This document shows positions 47,353-59,608 of a stretch of 64,000 nucleotides of DNA, in pieces. How positions within the stretch are numbered: position 1 is the first letter of the stretch; each line of letters begins with the position of its first letter. The notes beneath the pieces were generated by a model that worked only from the letters and a program-made list of their open reading frames with translations, was not told where the DNA came from and did not search any database. The DNA is from Ricinus communis (taxonomy: Eukaryota > Streptophyta > Magnoliopsida > Malpighiales > Euphorbiaceae): assembly GCF_019578655.1 (NCBI RefSeq), contig NC_063260.1, positions 30,342,888-30,406,887 on the forward strand, given 5' to 3'. A program made the translations under genes and the position numbers.

Positions 47353-50300
47353 TTACTTTGGAGCTAGTCTGATTGGACAGACAGAGAATGCAACACAGCG
47401 AGCTGCTTTTGCCAGCACGAAGCGCTCATTTTCTGTCAATGGCCTCTCAATAACCTTCACAATGTTAACATCCTACAAATTTGGATAAAAATGAGTCAAA
47501 AAGGCAGAATAAAACTTTAAATATATATCACAACACAATCTTTCTGCGTCACTTGAGTTCCAACATAATCACACTTTCTCCTTTATTTCCCTTCATTTCC
47601 ACACGTTTGGTCGGAGCAGATCAACAACAAGTTTAACAACAAACAAAAATGAACTTTTCCAATGATGTTAAGCATTACCTGTCATTTCCAGATTAACAGG
47701 CATCCTATGGGATTTCAGATAAAACCTCCAGAATGCCAAAAGAAACAGGGCATTTGTAGGAAAATTTCAAACGACAAAGTAGATATCCCATTAACAAGTT
47801 CTGAATAGACTTTCACAGTTCACCTTTTTAAAATAAATCATATGCAAAAATGCAATTGAATTAATTGAGTTCTTGCAAAATCATGTCCTTGAAATTTAGC
47901 AACTATAAGCTTTCCAAACATGAAAATGACTAAATAGAATTCAACTAGATCAAAATGAATTCAGGCATTTGTTGACTTTCGAAACACACTTTAAATGACA
48001 AAAACTAGGCAATTGGAGGAACATCCTACATAGTGTGCTGAGAAGTTCCCAAATGATAACTAGTTCTTTGCTTCAAAATTTTATGTTAAATGGTCTAAAA
48101 GAAGACCCTTCATTTGTTTTCTTTGATGTTTCCACTGACTTTGAGTTAACAGACTAACCTAGAAAGTTGTGGTTAGTGCTGAGAAGTTCCCAAATGATAA
48201 CTAGTTCTTTGCTTCAAAATTTTATGTTAAATGGTCTAAAAGAAGACCCTTCATTTGTTTTCTTTGATGTTTCCACTGACTTTGAGTTAACAGACTAACC
48301 TAGAAAGTGGCTAACCACAACGGCAAACAACCAGATCATTAAACACCTTAGACTTTGATTCTCAGAGAAAAGATATTTAGAAGCCATTTATCTGAAGCTC
48401 ATAGAAATAAGATGCCATTTACCAACCTTCTTTTTTTGTTGAATAGAAGGCCTCACGTTTGCAATATCACCAACCACAATTATATTATTGACGTTTCCCC
48501 TTTCATCCCTCTCTATTGGTGACGCTGTTGAATGCCGCCATTGCCCATTTATGATATACTTATAGTAGTACCTAAGAGCAGAGAATGTTATGGCAGTTCA
48601 CAAATAAATTGTCCCAAAAACAAATACTTCAAATGTATATCTTAGCTATCTTACAGGGTAAAAATATGTTTCACCACAACAATGGTCCTCAAATAAGCCT
48701 ACAGGTTGTGAGTCCCAGAGAAGTGTGGGTGATGGGAGAAATAAGAAAAATTGAAAACAGACCAGACCACGGACCAGATGCCAAATAATTGTTTCAAATG
48801 AGAATGACTAGTGTCCATTTTCCAACAATTGATATATTACATGTATTATGGCATGAAAACAGAAGATAAAGCAAATTAGAGCATGTACCAGCACTTGTAT
48901 AAACATAGAGTATCCCAAGTAAAATCCAGGCCACCCAAAGCCAAAACAGCAACAACCATTACATCATATCATAACATATAGAAAAGTGTGAAAGGGGGAA
49001 GGACAAGCAGATTTACTAAAATAGCCTTATTGATTTCTTAGTTAATTAGATTACTTGTTAATTAATTTTATTAATAATAAAAATATCAATAATTTACCAA
49101 GTATAAGTCTAACTCTATAAAATTCCCTATGGAAGCAACGTACTACCGGAAACTGCAAATCTTGAATATCTCCAACATACTCAACACTCAGAATCAGGAG
49201 TCCTAACTCACTCAAATGGCAAATTCTTCCTTCAAATTGTTTATCTTTGTGGCCCTCTTAGTTGTTTCATTTGGTGCGTCTCTCTTACTTACTATTACCC
49301 TTTTAATCAAATGCACAAACCAAATAAGCTTATTATGACTATAATGCCTTCTATAGTTTTCAATAATTTGTTTTTCTAATTGCATGATGTGAACTATTAG
49401 AAAGACTAAACTCATCAACCACAACTCTTTCAATAGACTAGGGGAAGAAATAAGACCTAGATTAAGTTGCCTGATCCATTAGCAGAATGTAACAGCTGTT
49501 ATTCCAAAGACAAAATCATAACTAGATGACATGCAGCATGCTGCAGGAAGTGTATACTTACTTTCCTTGTGGAAGCCTAACTTCAACTTCATATCTTGGA
49601 CCACCCATGTGGCTCGCCTTCATCGGCTCTTTCCAATTTCCAGTAAAATCTCCAACCAGGGATACATCTTCTCCCTATTATGCAGTCACAAAACCCAATG
49701 GTTTATAAACAGTTAATCCCATATAAACAATGGAGTTTAAGCTTACATCCTTTAAACTTCTTTATAAATTAGACCAATTTCTGTGTCATAGTAAAAGTGT
49801 TACTCCTATATTTTACTTCATGAGTTACCTCTTGACCATTCCACACAAAAGTCACAGCATGCGTCGCTGGTCCATCATGCCCGCCACTTTCCACCATACC
49901 TATAAGATCCCAGGTTGCCCAAGCAACTGCTGGTCTGCCATTAGACTCGAATATGTTAGGCTTTGTCCAATTTAGGGAGGAAAATTTTGAAGTGATAAAG
50001 ATAATATTTCTTTCGAATGTGAACCAATTACTGCAAACAATTAAGTTTAAGCTGGTATAAGAGAGAGAGTTAGCTAGTTTTCCTCTCCCATCATGAAAGA
50101 ACCGAGTTACTAAGCCCTTGACTCCTCTTAGTCGAGGGATTTAGGAAAGAAGATAAATAATCTATTTACTAAAAGCAAACTCTATAAGCAATCACAACAG
50201 CAGGCTTCTATATAACATACATAATGACATATTTAGGTGTATACCAACAATCTATCGCATTCTGTCCATATTGAAATTATGGCTTAAGCACTCACTAATA

Positions 50301-53300
50301 CTAGTAAGAACCAGAATACAAGATAATTAGATAACAAAAAAGATAATTCTCAGTATAGGTAACATCAAATACATAAGAAACAGGGTTAGCAAGAAGAACC
50401 TGTCAGGCTTGCAAAAATGCAATCCAGTCACAAAATTATAAGCAGCATGAAGGGATGTATCTGTTATCCAATGAAGGTATGCAATTATGGAAGCAGGAGA
50501 TCGATCAAAACCAGTAGTACAAGTGACAAAAACACGATGATTCTTTTTCAGTAAGCGCAATAGTAGCCCAACACAAAATGGTAATTTCTTCCTCATGTCA
50601 AAGGAATCTGCATCCCTGCAACAAAAATTACAGGGAAACTTACTCTGCTATACATTTTAAACATCTTCATCAGTTCAGACTTTCCTAGAGCTTGCACAGA
50701 GCATTTCTTTGAGCCAAGTAAATTTCTAACTACGCGTTTTTGGTTGAAAAAATATCAAGAAGAAAGACTTCGTTGAAATACTGAGTGCAAGCCTGACCAT
50801 GCAAATGCTCAGCGTGATGAAAACAAGCTAACTCCAATGGTTAGTATGGGCATATTTCTTCATCAACAAGAAAATATGAAATGAAGCCTCTCACTTACCT
50901 TATAGGATAGTTGATCATGAGAATATTGGATCTTTGGCATGACTCATTGATTGAATTGGAGTTGATTCCCCAGTTTTCTGCTTCAGCAACACTCTGGAAA
51001 TTGATTACAGCAGTGATCCCCTGTTACAGAAATAACCTGAAACAGTTAATGTACAAAAATGAAATGGAGAAAGAAAAAAGGTTTTGCCACGTAAAGTAAC
51101 TTGATGAGCTGTAAATTCTTTCATAATTGATTCCATACAAGATAAAAACAACCATTACCCTATCATAGAATATATATAAGCATGTCATAAAAGAAGCAAT
51201 ACTTAAGCACAGAAGATATTCTGAATGGTACGGCACTAAAGGCTAGCAGCATATCAACAAACAAAAGGTTATGATGATGCTTGTAACAATAACAGCAAGA
51301 TAACTGGGACCACATGGTATTGTCAAATCTGAACAAACTAGGCACCACTTGAAAAAAGAAAATAATTAGTCTGAGCATAAACATTATTTTCAAGGTCCAG
51401 TCAGAAGTTCCTGCAAACTAAGCCTAACTTCAGAATGATCACAAAATTATCTATTAGCCAATCTATATATTTGCATAAGAGTATTAATTTCTGCATTCCA
51501 CATCATAAATTTGGCATTGTGCCAACAGGAGAAAAAGCTTTGAGTTATAGACTAGGATTGGAAACTGTTGACAGTTCTGCTCAAGTTCCAATAGGCACTT
51601 ACCACACTGGACAAATTTTTTACATCGGCTTCCGTTTGTATACAAGATCCAACATATATCTGCTCAGTAATCTGACAAGAATCAAGAGAAAAATAAATAA
51701 AGATAATCATACAATCGTGAAGTAATCACTATTGCTGACTGATAATACAGTAGCAGAAAACAAAGTTGAACAAGAGACCTTACTGAATCGCATACCAAGT
51801 CCATGATTGTAGTATAGCTCGCCTTCAGAACGTTCCAATGCTTTGATATATTCTTCCACAGGAAAGTTCCCATAAGCCCATTCTCCATCTCCAGACTCCC
51901 TCTCCGAGAAAACACAAACAAATTGACTCACAGGAGAGCGAAGAGTCTTCTGTGATGGTAAATCCACATATCCTTTTGGATCATCATTCAAAAGCTTCCA
52001 TCCATGGGATGTTAAAAACTTTGACGAAAATGTTATAAAACCAGAATTCCCACTTCCCTCAGAAGCTTTCAAATTTGAAGACAGGATAGTTTTGTTCCAA
52101 GTAGCAATAGGAATCCGTCCCCGATTGAACATTATATCTATATCACTCGTATGATGTAGTTGATGAATTGGATAACTAGAAAAGGGCCTCTCAAGGATCA
52201 AGCTAATAGATCCATTATTCTCCATCAGCATCTTCCTGAAGAAACCAAAAACTGAAAGAAATAAAAATGAAAACCTTGCTACATATTTGAATCATGTGCA
52301 GTCAAAACATGAAGAGGCTTTCAAATTTCTAAAGAAATTTCAGGCATTAAGCAATTATGGCTTCAAGCCAAGGAATCATAAAGAATATTCTTATGAAACG
52401 TGCAGGCAGCATTGAAGTGAAAGCAGTCAATTATAGACTCAATGAAACCAATACAGTTATGTGAGAAATATATCAGCCTAGTAAATAATAGCAATACTAA
52501 TAACTAGTAATTAAAACAGCAGCAAAAAAGAAACAAACACTCATTGAATGTGTTCAGAAAGTTAAAACATGAAAGAATTCAGTTCAGTTTAGTCAACTCT
52601 CGTGTTTGGAGAGGTCATTATTTTTCAACTTGAAAAAAATTAAGGCACATGAAAAGAAACAAAAACATTCTAGAATCAATTCATCATGCTGTTTGAAATG
52701 ACGTATTCCAAATAGAGCACATTTAAACTTAAAGACTAAGAACAATATATTAAAAAAAATTAAAAACAGAATGAATGGAACTTGTAAAACCATGTTTTCT
52801 CTTGATTTTTGATGCTTTGAAAGTAGTTACAGTAATGCATTTGATTGATCGAGCATTATTTCTTTCTTACTAACTAATGTCTAGATATTATTTAAAAGTC
52901 TACAACTAATTAAAGAACAATTAATTATCAGAAGTACAACGATACAAAATATAATGAAACTAAAACAAATTCCTTACTCTGCATCACCAAAATCGATGAT
53001 AGGAACAAGCCTGCCGCTAGACGAATCAATAGCTCTATTTAAAGTGTCACCTACCATTATTATTCTGGACCTCTCCGCATTCCCCTTAAATACATGTAAG
53101 TTATCGTTAGTTCAAGCTTCCAAACGAAAAGAGAAACCAAACAAAGCAGTAACATGGTTATGATAGTAGAATTACCCCTTTCCTGAGAGCGTGAACGATG
53201 ATTTTGCCATCAACAGACAAAGCAAAACGAATGCCGAACGGTTTATCAAGATTAACCATGTATTCATTCAAATTCATCTTCAATGACGAATTATTATTAG

Positions 53301-53511
53301 TATTATCAGACGTTGCATGAACCTTGAGAGTTCTTTTACTAAGAGAAAGAACTTTATTGTGTTTCTTCCAAGGGAGTACTCCATGGAGTAAGCACCACAG
53401 ATCTCTGCCACGTAATGAAGTTTGAGAGAACAAATTATGATTATGATTATGATTATGATGATGGTGAGCTGCGCTGCTGCAACTAGATAGTTGCAGAGAG
53501 GACATTGACAT
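47353..53511 (-). CDS. LSF1: LSF1 (LIKE SEX FOUR 1), chloroplast phosphoglucan phosphatase-like protein
   Basis: LSF1 is needed for normal night-time starch breakdown in leaves, binds starch and associates with beta-amylases. Exons (minus): 53511-53176, 53084-52978, 52235-51779, 51671-51603, 51020-50899, 50615-50400, 49934-49829, 49674-49562, 48571-48427, 47472-47353. All joins are in frame and the product has 596 residues. A transit peptide with a His/Asn-repeat patch (about 15-27) is followed by a PDZ-like domain (about 95-180). The dual-specificity-phosphatase-like domain (about 290-440) has the loop C396-TTGFD-R402. The residue before Cys is Thr, not the usual His. A CBM48 starch-binding domain (about 460-545: VTFVWNG, GDFTGNWKEPM, YYYKYIINGQWRHS) is followed by a C-terminal tail ending CPIRLAPK. 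The leader is A-rich directly before the ATG. Two G-boxes lie upstream at 53626 and 53698. The gene appears intact. Confidence 0.95.
48035..48308. repeat. Exact 133-base direct duplication in LSF1 intron 9
   Basis: 48035-48167 and 48176-48308 read identically, beginning GTGCTGAGAAG and ending CCTAGAAAGT, with an 8-base spacer. The second copy is bracketed by an exact 11-base inverted repeat, GTTGTGGTTAG (48166-48176) and CTAACCACAAC (48311-48321). The identity implies a recent event or a sequence-assembly artefact. Confidence 0.92.
49110..49529 (+). CDS. Candidate small secreted-peptide gene or 5' fragment, nested antisense in LSF1 intron
   Basis: Inside the LSF1 intron 49561-48572 the plus strand shows a TATA box (CTCTATAAAATTCCC, about 49111-49125) and, about 95 bases later, an ATG at 49216. 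The ATG begins MANSSFKLFIFVALLVVSF, a classic signal-peptide exon with a basic-hydrophobic layout. The exon can end at 49273 with donor GTGCGT. A possible acceptor (TTAGCAG) ends at 49485, and the following bases read in frame as E-CNSCYSKDKIITR-stop (stop 49527-49529), giving a 33-residue peptide with a CxxC. Without splicing the frame stops at 49336-49338 after 40 residues. I do not recognise the family. It may be a moved 5' piece of a larger cysteine-rich peptide gene. Confidence 0.35.
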
Positions 53512-53624
53512 TTTCTTCTTTTTTTTTTTTTTTTGGATTGAGAGATTGTTGGCGTTGAAGAAGAAGAAGAAGATTAACAGAAGAGGAGAGAGAGGCCACA
53601 CAGTTAGAGCTAAGAATGGCGTGG

Positions 53625-53703
53625 TCCACGTGGCCTTCTGTTGGACCCGCTTACATGAAGTGTCCCGTGTTGGTCAACTTTTCAGGCTATTAAGTTACAC
53701 GTG
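53625..53703 (-). promoter_or_regulatory. Two perfect G-boxes in the LSF1 upstream region
   Basis: CACGTG occurs at 53626-53631 (within CCACGTGG) and at 53698-53703, respectively about 115 and 187 bases upstream of the LSF1 start codon. The spacing is 72 bases. Light- or clock-linked bHLH/bZIP binding is a reasonable guess for a gene of the diel starch cycle, but it is not shown by the sequence. Confidence 0.5.
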
Positions 53704-56700
53704 GAGACATCAGAATGTAATTGTGAAAATATCTTCAAACTTTGCATGGATTCGCGTCCAATTAGAGAAAGGTAAGCTGCTTTTCTTTTTCTGGAAAGAA
53801 GAAAACCAAAAGATTAAGCTCAAACTTACCAGTATTGTCAAAGCCGGATCGCCCCGCTGGTTCAATTGATCGAACTGAAATTGAATGGCCAACTGGGTCT
53901 ACATTACAAAATGTAACAGGCTTAACGTTTTAATCGATAAAACAAATTATTTTAAAATATAAAAACTAAATTAACTTATGATAATATTATTAAAAAAAGT
54001 AAGCTACATTACGAAATAGATTAATTAGAAAAATATCATTATTATTTTATTATTATTATTATTGATGGGGTTTGTGCTTTGGGCATTGCGTAATTGGTAA
54101 TTAAGAGCCCATGCCAATGTGCCATCCTGCTCTGCCTTCACGGATCTATAGGAGCTAGCTAATCCTTATGTTGACTGAGAAATTTTATGTTGACCATGTG
54201 TTTTTAGCATTTAATGCTAAGCTTTCCCTTTGACTCATAAGAAGAAGACATTAGGGAGTCTTGGGCCTGGCACCTAACCCACCACTCTCGCCCACTAAAT
54301 TGCTGAGCGTAAGCATCCGTTTCTTAGCTATAAGCCGTTATCACCAACTACACCTAGCCCATGCGATGTAGGCTGCTACCCAATACTCAATTTATTTTTC
54401 TTTATATTTTCTTTTCCATATTCCTCTTAAATCTATTCTTTTCAATTTTGATAAATGTTTCAAAAATAAGCGTATCAATAATTCAGTGTAATAATCCACC
54501 ACACATTAAAACGAAAATAAAAGTTTTTAATGTGCTTATAAGAGTTTATGTAAATTACTAATATATGGAAGTTGATTTTTGGCTATTGCAGATATGCTCA
54601 ACTCTGCGTTTAGTTATAGAATCTATAATTTTACAAATTCAGACTTTATAAATAGAAGATTATGTCTATGTCTTGTCTCTTTTTTAATTTAATAATTAAT
54701 TGATTCCAATAAAAAATTTAATATAAGACCTGACATAAATAACATAGGTTATTTGTTTAGTTTAGGATAAAGTTCAAATAAACTCATGGAAAGCACGCCC
54801 AACTATAAGTAATTTTCTAAAGTTCTAGAATTTGACATTACAGTGAAGGAGATTTCAAAATAAAAATAATAGCGAGTATATAATTAAGTTCAATTTTCTC
54901 AAGGAAAGTGGAATTATTAGATTATCTGAAATTTGTCTATAATATTTCACTTAAAAATATTTACATTTTCTTAAGTCATATCATCAAACCAAAAAGGCAC
55001 TGATATTTTATATAATATTTCATAATATATTAAATGAGTGAACTACCTACAAGGAAATAATACATCCGTGAAAACAATAAAGTGTAAAAAAGAATATAAT
55101 AATTTATAAGTTTAATAGTTTGATGCAGAATCGATATTTGAACAAAACTGATTCGTTTGAGCTTGTGGTTCTAACTAATAAATTATCGGTTTAATTTTGA
55201 GCTATCGATTCAGGCTATGTAATTTTATTGATAATTATCAAATTTAAATGATAATTTTTCGGTTCAGTTTTAAATGAAAATGTAGTTTTTTTCTATTTCT
55301 CCGGCAATATTTGGAAGTTGCCAGATACATATCAACAGTAGAATTAAGGATTAGCCATCTCAGTCAGCAAAAAAGAAAAAAGAAGAGATCAGGAAAAGAA
55401 AAAAGAAAAGGTGGTGACCAAACACAATTGTAAACCTGTGGAAATTGATGTCGAGTTAAAATGTCGTTTTTGTTCTGCTTAATGCGTGCATAACAAAATA
55501 ATCAAATTCGGCGTTTTCATTTTTGTATCGGACTGTTAGCCCAGGCGGAAAATGCAGCAGGAATTTCCGATTGCTCGCCGGGGATCCGCCTTGAATAGGA
55601 CAGAAAATTTCATAAACTTAAAAATGGAGAAAAAGAGACTCCAACTTAAAATCTTGTGTAACTTGAGATACCCATCTGCTGCTAAATTAAATTAGAAGTA
55701 GCGACTTGAGTCTAACTTAAACCACTGACAATTTGAGAGAATTAAGAGGGATTTAGGTTTTTATTTTTATTTTAAAGATCATTTTCTTAAATAGAATAGA
55801 GTACAGAGTAAAAGTTCTCTTGCTAAAACGTGACAAGAAACTATAATGGAGATGGACAAATTGTTGGATTTGAGGCAGTAAGGGTAGTTATGGAAGCTGA
55901 GATTTGTCTTACCTGCAGTCATTGGACCCACCATCCACCTTAATCATCTCTTCAAAACTTAACTTTATCAGAAATTTATGTGGAATTGGAGGGAATTTTT
56001 TTATATATTTACTGAAAAATTAATAATTTTTATTAAAATAAAAATAAATAAAATTCATAAAATATGAATAAAAAAAATTATAAAATAAAAAGAATAAAAA
56101 TACAAATAAAAACACTCAATATAATAAAATTAAAAAACTCAAAATTTTACCTCTTTTCCTGATCAACGGGATGCAAAAGCTAAAATCATTGTACAACAAT
56201 GGATATGGCCCTGTGAATATGAGAATATATTGGGTGCTAACTAGAATATATATATATATATGAAATGGGTTGTATTTAAAGGAATCTGCTTAAAGAACTA
56301 ATATCCTAATAATGGAAAGTAATGTGTGAATTTTCAACTACAATGTGACTGTTTTGTCTTATTTTCTCCTCATATATGTGATGTTACATGCACATATACA
56401 TAAATCAGTATTAGGTAATTATCGCTTTCAATTGGATATCGAATTATATCACACGAAATTTCAACTTCATTAATACACGTACTATTTCTATTCTTATTAA
56501 TTTCTTTTTCCAAAAACAAAAAGACATTTATTAAAATCTAATCTGCACTGTTTTTGTTAAATTTATTTCAACTTCTTAAAATTTTTTTTAGAAGAGTAAT
56601 AAATTAATGCTTTATCTAAAAATAGTTTGGCTGAAAACAGTTTATGAATTTTTTTAAAGAAAAATTAATATATCAAATTAAAAAAAAAAATCTACACTTT

Positions 56701-56768
56701 ACCTTGTAATATTAGAAATAATTCCAAGTGCAACCTAATTGCAAGAGAAAAACTTTAACGATCTTTTT
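53704..56768. other. AT-rich intergenic DNA with transposon-like debris
   Basis: Short patches at 53845-53900 (GGTTCAATTGATCGAACTGAA, cut at both sides) and 55110-55290 (repeated CGGTTxAxTTTT words) look like decayed element ends. No gene frame, tRNA or complete element was found. Confidence 0.5.
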
Positions 56769-58594
56769 AGAGTTCGGATCGATAAAAGAATTCAGTTGAT
56801 TTGTTGTTAATTAAATAAGCTGAGCTCGAACTTGATTAAATTTAATTCATTAGTTTGCCAACCTGCTCGTTTACTGGTTCGCGAACAACTTCACGAACAA
56901 GTTCATGAGTTCGAGCTCAAATTCAATTTGTTTATAAAACTCGCGAACAATTTAACAATTTGGCTTATTTATAAAGTTCGTGAATATACTCGTTTATAAG
57001 CTCGACAAGTAAAAGTTATTACTATTAATAAGAACTGTGGTGATAGTAGTGGGCCGCTATAGGTCGCTATAGTTGTGGTGTATTATTATTTGTTAGCCTT
57101 AGTGGAATATCCACTAACTTTTGTTTGTAAGTATTAGTGGGATATCCACTAACTTTTAGATAATTTGTACCGTCTCTCCTCTCTATATAAGGAGAAGTCT
57201 TTGATAATAAGAGACAAGCAAGTTTCTCTAAATAAGCTTCGCTCTCTTCTATACTCTCTTACTCTCTCATGGCTTTCTAATTTCCTCCTTTCTCTTCTCT
57301 TGATCCAATGGCAATGTTCTAATAGTTGCTACGATCTGTTTCTTCTATAATCCAAAAGGGCTAACTCGGCTATCGAGGTCCAAAAGAGCAGAAAGACCCC
57401 CATGGCGAGGTGCCTCTTTGTGGTCTTAACTTGAGGATACTCATCTGCCTTGAGTTTACAGCATGAGGATTATAGAATGAACAGCTCTCGGCCCCATTTA
57501 AATATATTTTATAATAATTTAAAAAAATAAATATTTTTAATTTAGATAAAATAAAATTGATTCATTATTAGAATTTTAATTTATATATAAATTATTATAT
57601 ATTATAAATTTAATTATATTTTTACGGCGGTAAAAATATTCTAAATGCATTCTCTAAGTATACTAATTTAATAACAATTTATTTATTAAGAAAATCTAAA
57701 TTAGTAGGCAATAGCATAGATATTATGTCTAAATGAATATAGTCTGTAGCATATTGTTATTATTACGAAATCTTATATATATTTTAACCTTAATATAAAG
57801 TATTATTTTTTCAATCTCATACTTTTCAGTTCTTAGATATCTCATATTTGTCCGACTCAAATCTTAGAGCTAATAGAGTGGAGTCTCAGTGTTGAATCGT
57901 ATAATTTCTTTAAGAAAATTTTAATTTATAATTTTTTGTACAAAATTTATGTTTATATTTATAAATGGTAATCAAATTAAAAACTAAGCTAAAATAAATC
58001 AAGACTACAATTTATATAAGTTAATATATTATTATGAAAAAAAATTAATTATTGTTATATTTTAAATTTTATAAATATTATTTATTAAAAAGTGAGTGTC
58101 ACTAAAAAAAAAATTGTTAGGTTGATTTATATGCTATTCTAAGTTAATACAGACTTGTGATATATAATATAGTTTTATTGTGATTTTTATACATTGTTGG
58201 TCTTTAGTTCATCATTTTTTTTAATACTTTCTTTTTACATATTTGATTATAATTTTAGACGCTAATAGTAATTGTTTTTATTATAAATTTGATTTTTTTT
58301 GTACTAAATTTGATACATCTTTTACTATAATTTTAGGTGTTGCTATTAATTAATTTAATTATCAAAAATTTTAATAAATTTGAGTTCGAACTGAAATTGT
58401 ATTTAACGAACTCGAACTCAAATTTTTTTTATTATTCAACCACTTAATTAATTAAATTTGAATCGAGCTCGAACTATTTATCCGACTGAGTTAATTACAA
58501 ATCGAGCTCGAACTGTTTGTGAGTCTAATTATTTTCAAACAAATCGAGCTCAAACTCTATTATAAAAGCTTGAATTGAATTCGAGCCAAACTCC
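56769..58594. mobile_element. Probable hAT-like DNA element remnant with subterminal GAGCTCGAAC repeats
   Basis: Both flanks hold clusters of GAGCTCGAACT-type words in opposing arrangement: left about 56769-57010, right about 58375-58594. Candidate terminal repeats are AGAGTTCGGATCGA at the left and, as reverse complement, GGAGTTTGGCTCGA at the right (10 of 14 agree). No transposase frame and no certain target duplication were seen. Superfamily assignment is by general look only. Confidence 0.4.
57091..57480 (+). mobile_element. LTR-like fragment nested in the element remnant
   Basis: It starts TGTTAGCC and contains two near-palindromes AGTGGxATATCCACT (57101-57115 and 57136-57150). A TATA box CTCTATATAAGG (57181-57192) is followed by a pyrimidine-rich transcribed-like part ending near 57345. 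This promoter-like layout resembles a solo LTR of a Ty1-copia element. The 3' end and 5-bp target duplication could not be fixed, and no gag/pol is present. Confidence 0.4.
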
Positions 58595-59608
58595 TAACCT
58601 TTGCTAAAATTAAACAAACTAAATTTCTAACTTATTAATGTTCCACTAAGCTCGGTTTGATTCCAGTCCCAGAAATAAACGTATAAGAATTTTGAAAATA
58701 TCAAATTTAGGAGTTCATTAATTAATTCTACTCCAGAGATGGACCACGTGCATATATTAAATGAGAATCACATGCCTGTCTCCTTGATGTGGAAGTAACA
58801 ACTGAGAAATTGGGTCATCAACAGTGCCAAGTCAGATAAAAGAGGTGCAATTTTCATGCCCATAACCGCAAATTAGGCGTGCAGTATCAATAAATTAGTC
58901 GCTTTCTCACCGGAACATCCCATTAAATGCCTACTTCAAATGTCTGCCCGTAGCCTCACCACTGTTTTTCCTTATTTAGGAGGTATCCATCCTTTCTTTT
59001 TACTTGCCATGAAGATAAAAAAATCACCTCACCTGATACAGAGATACAGAAATGAAGACTTTCTTATCTTTCAATAGTAAATATTTTATTATTTAAACTA
59101 AATGCATCGCTGTTATAAATTTTAATAAACACTGCCAATTAATTAAACAGCATATTTATTTTATGAGTGAATATACTTTTGTTTAATTGCTAAATTGGGA
59201 CTCATATGATATGATAGATATTCGGAGACTAATTTTTGAATACTGTATCTGTAGAATTGGTTTGGAATCCCAAAAGGGGAAAAGAAATGTCAAAAGAACA
59301 ATCAGGAATGCTTTTAGGTACAAAAAACAAAGGGACCATTTCTGTAAGTTAATTGTAGAATAGAAAGGACAGTCAGCATGGAACGACTCACTAAACTGGA
59401 AAGCAAATAAGCCGTAAAAAATGGATAATCAATCTTTTTCCACATAGCAACCAAAACAAACAATAAAAGAAAATTACTAGCATATATTTTACTCAATTTA
59501 CAATAATGAGCAGCCAAATATTTATAGCTATTAACAGCCTCCAACTACACAACTATTTACAAATTAATATATTGAGAATAAGTTAATTTGAGCTCAAAAT
59601 CTGAATTA
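58595..59608. other. Spacer upstream of the DUF1645 gene's 3' end
   Basis: AT-rich unique DNA containing the 3' flank of the minus-strand DUF1645 gene. The 76-residue frame at 59314-59544 lacks support. No gene was seen. Confidence 0.55.

Noticed and set aside
51707..52231. Separate 174-residue minus-strand protein
   Set aside because: This is LSF1 exon 3 with short intron read-through, not an independent gene.
198..53511. A functional cluster of plastid genes (aspartate oxidase, DEG1, carbonic anhydrase, LSF1)
   Set aside because: The products belong to unrelated pathways and are spread over 53 kb with unrelated genes between them. Plastid proteins are common enough for chance proximity.
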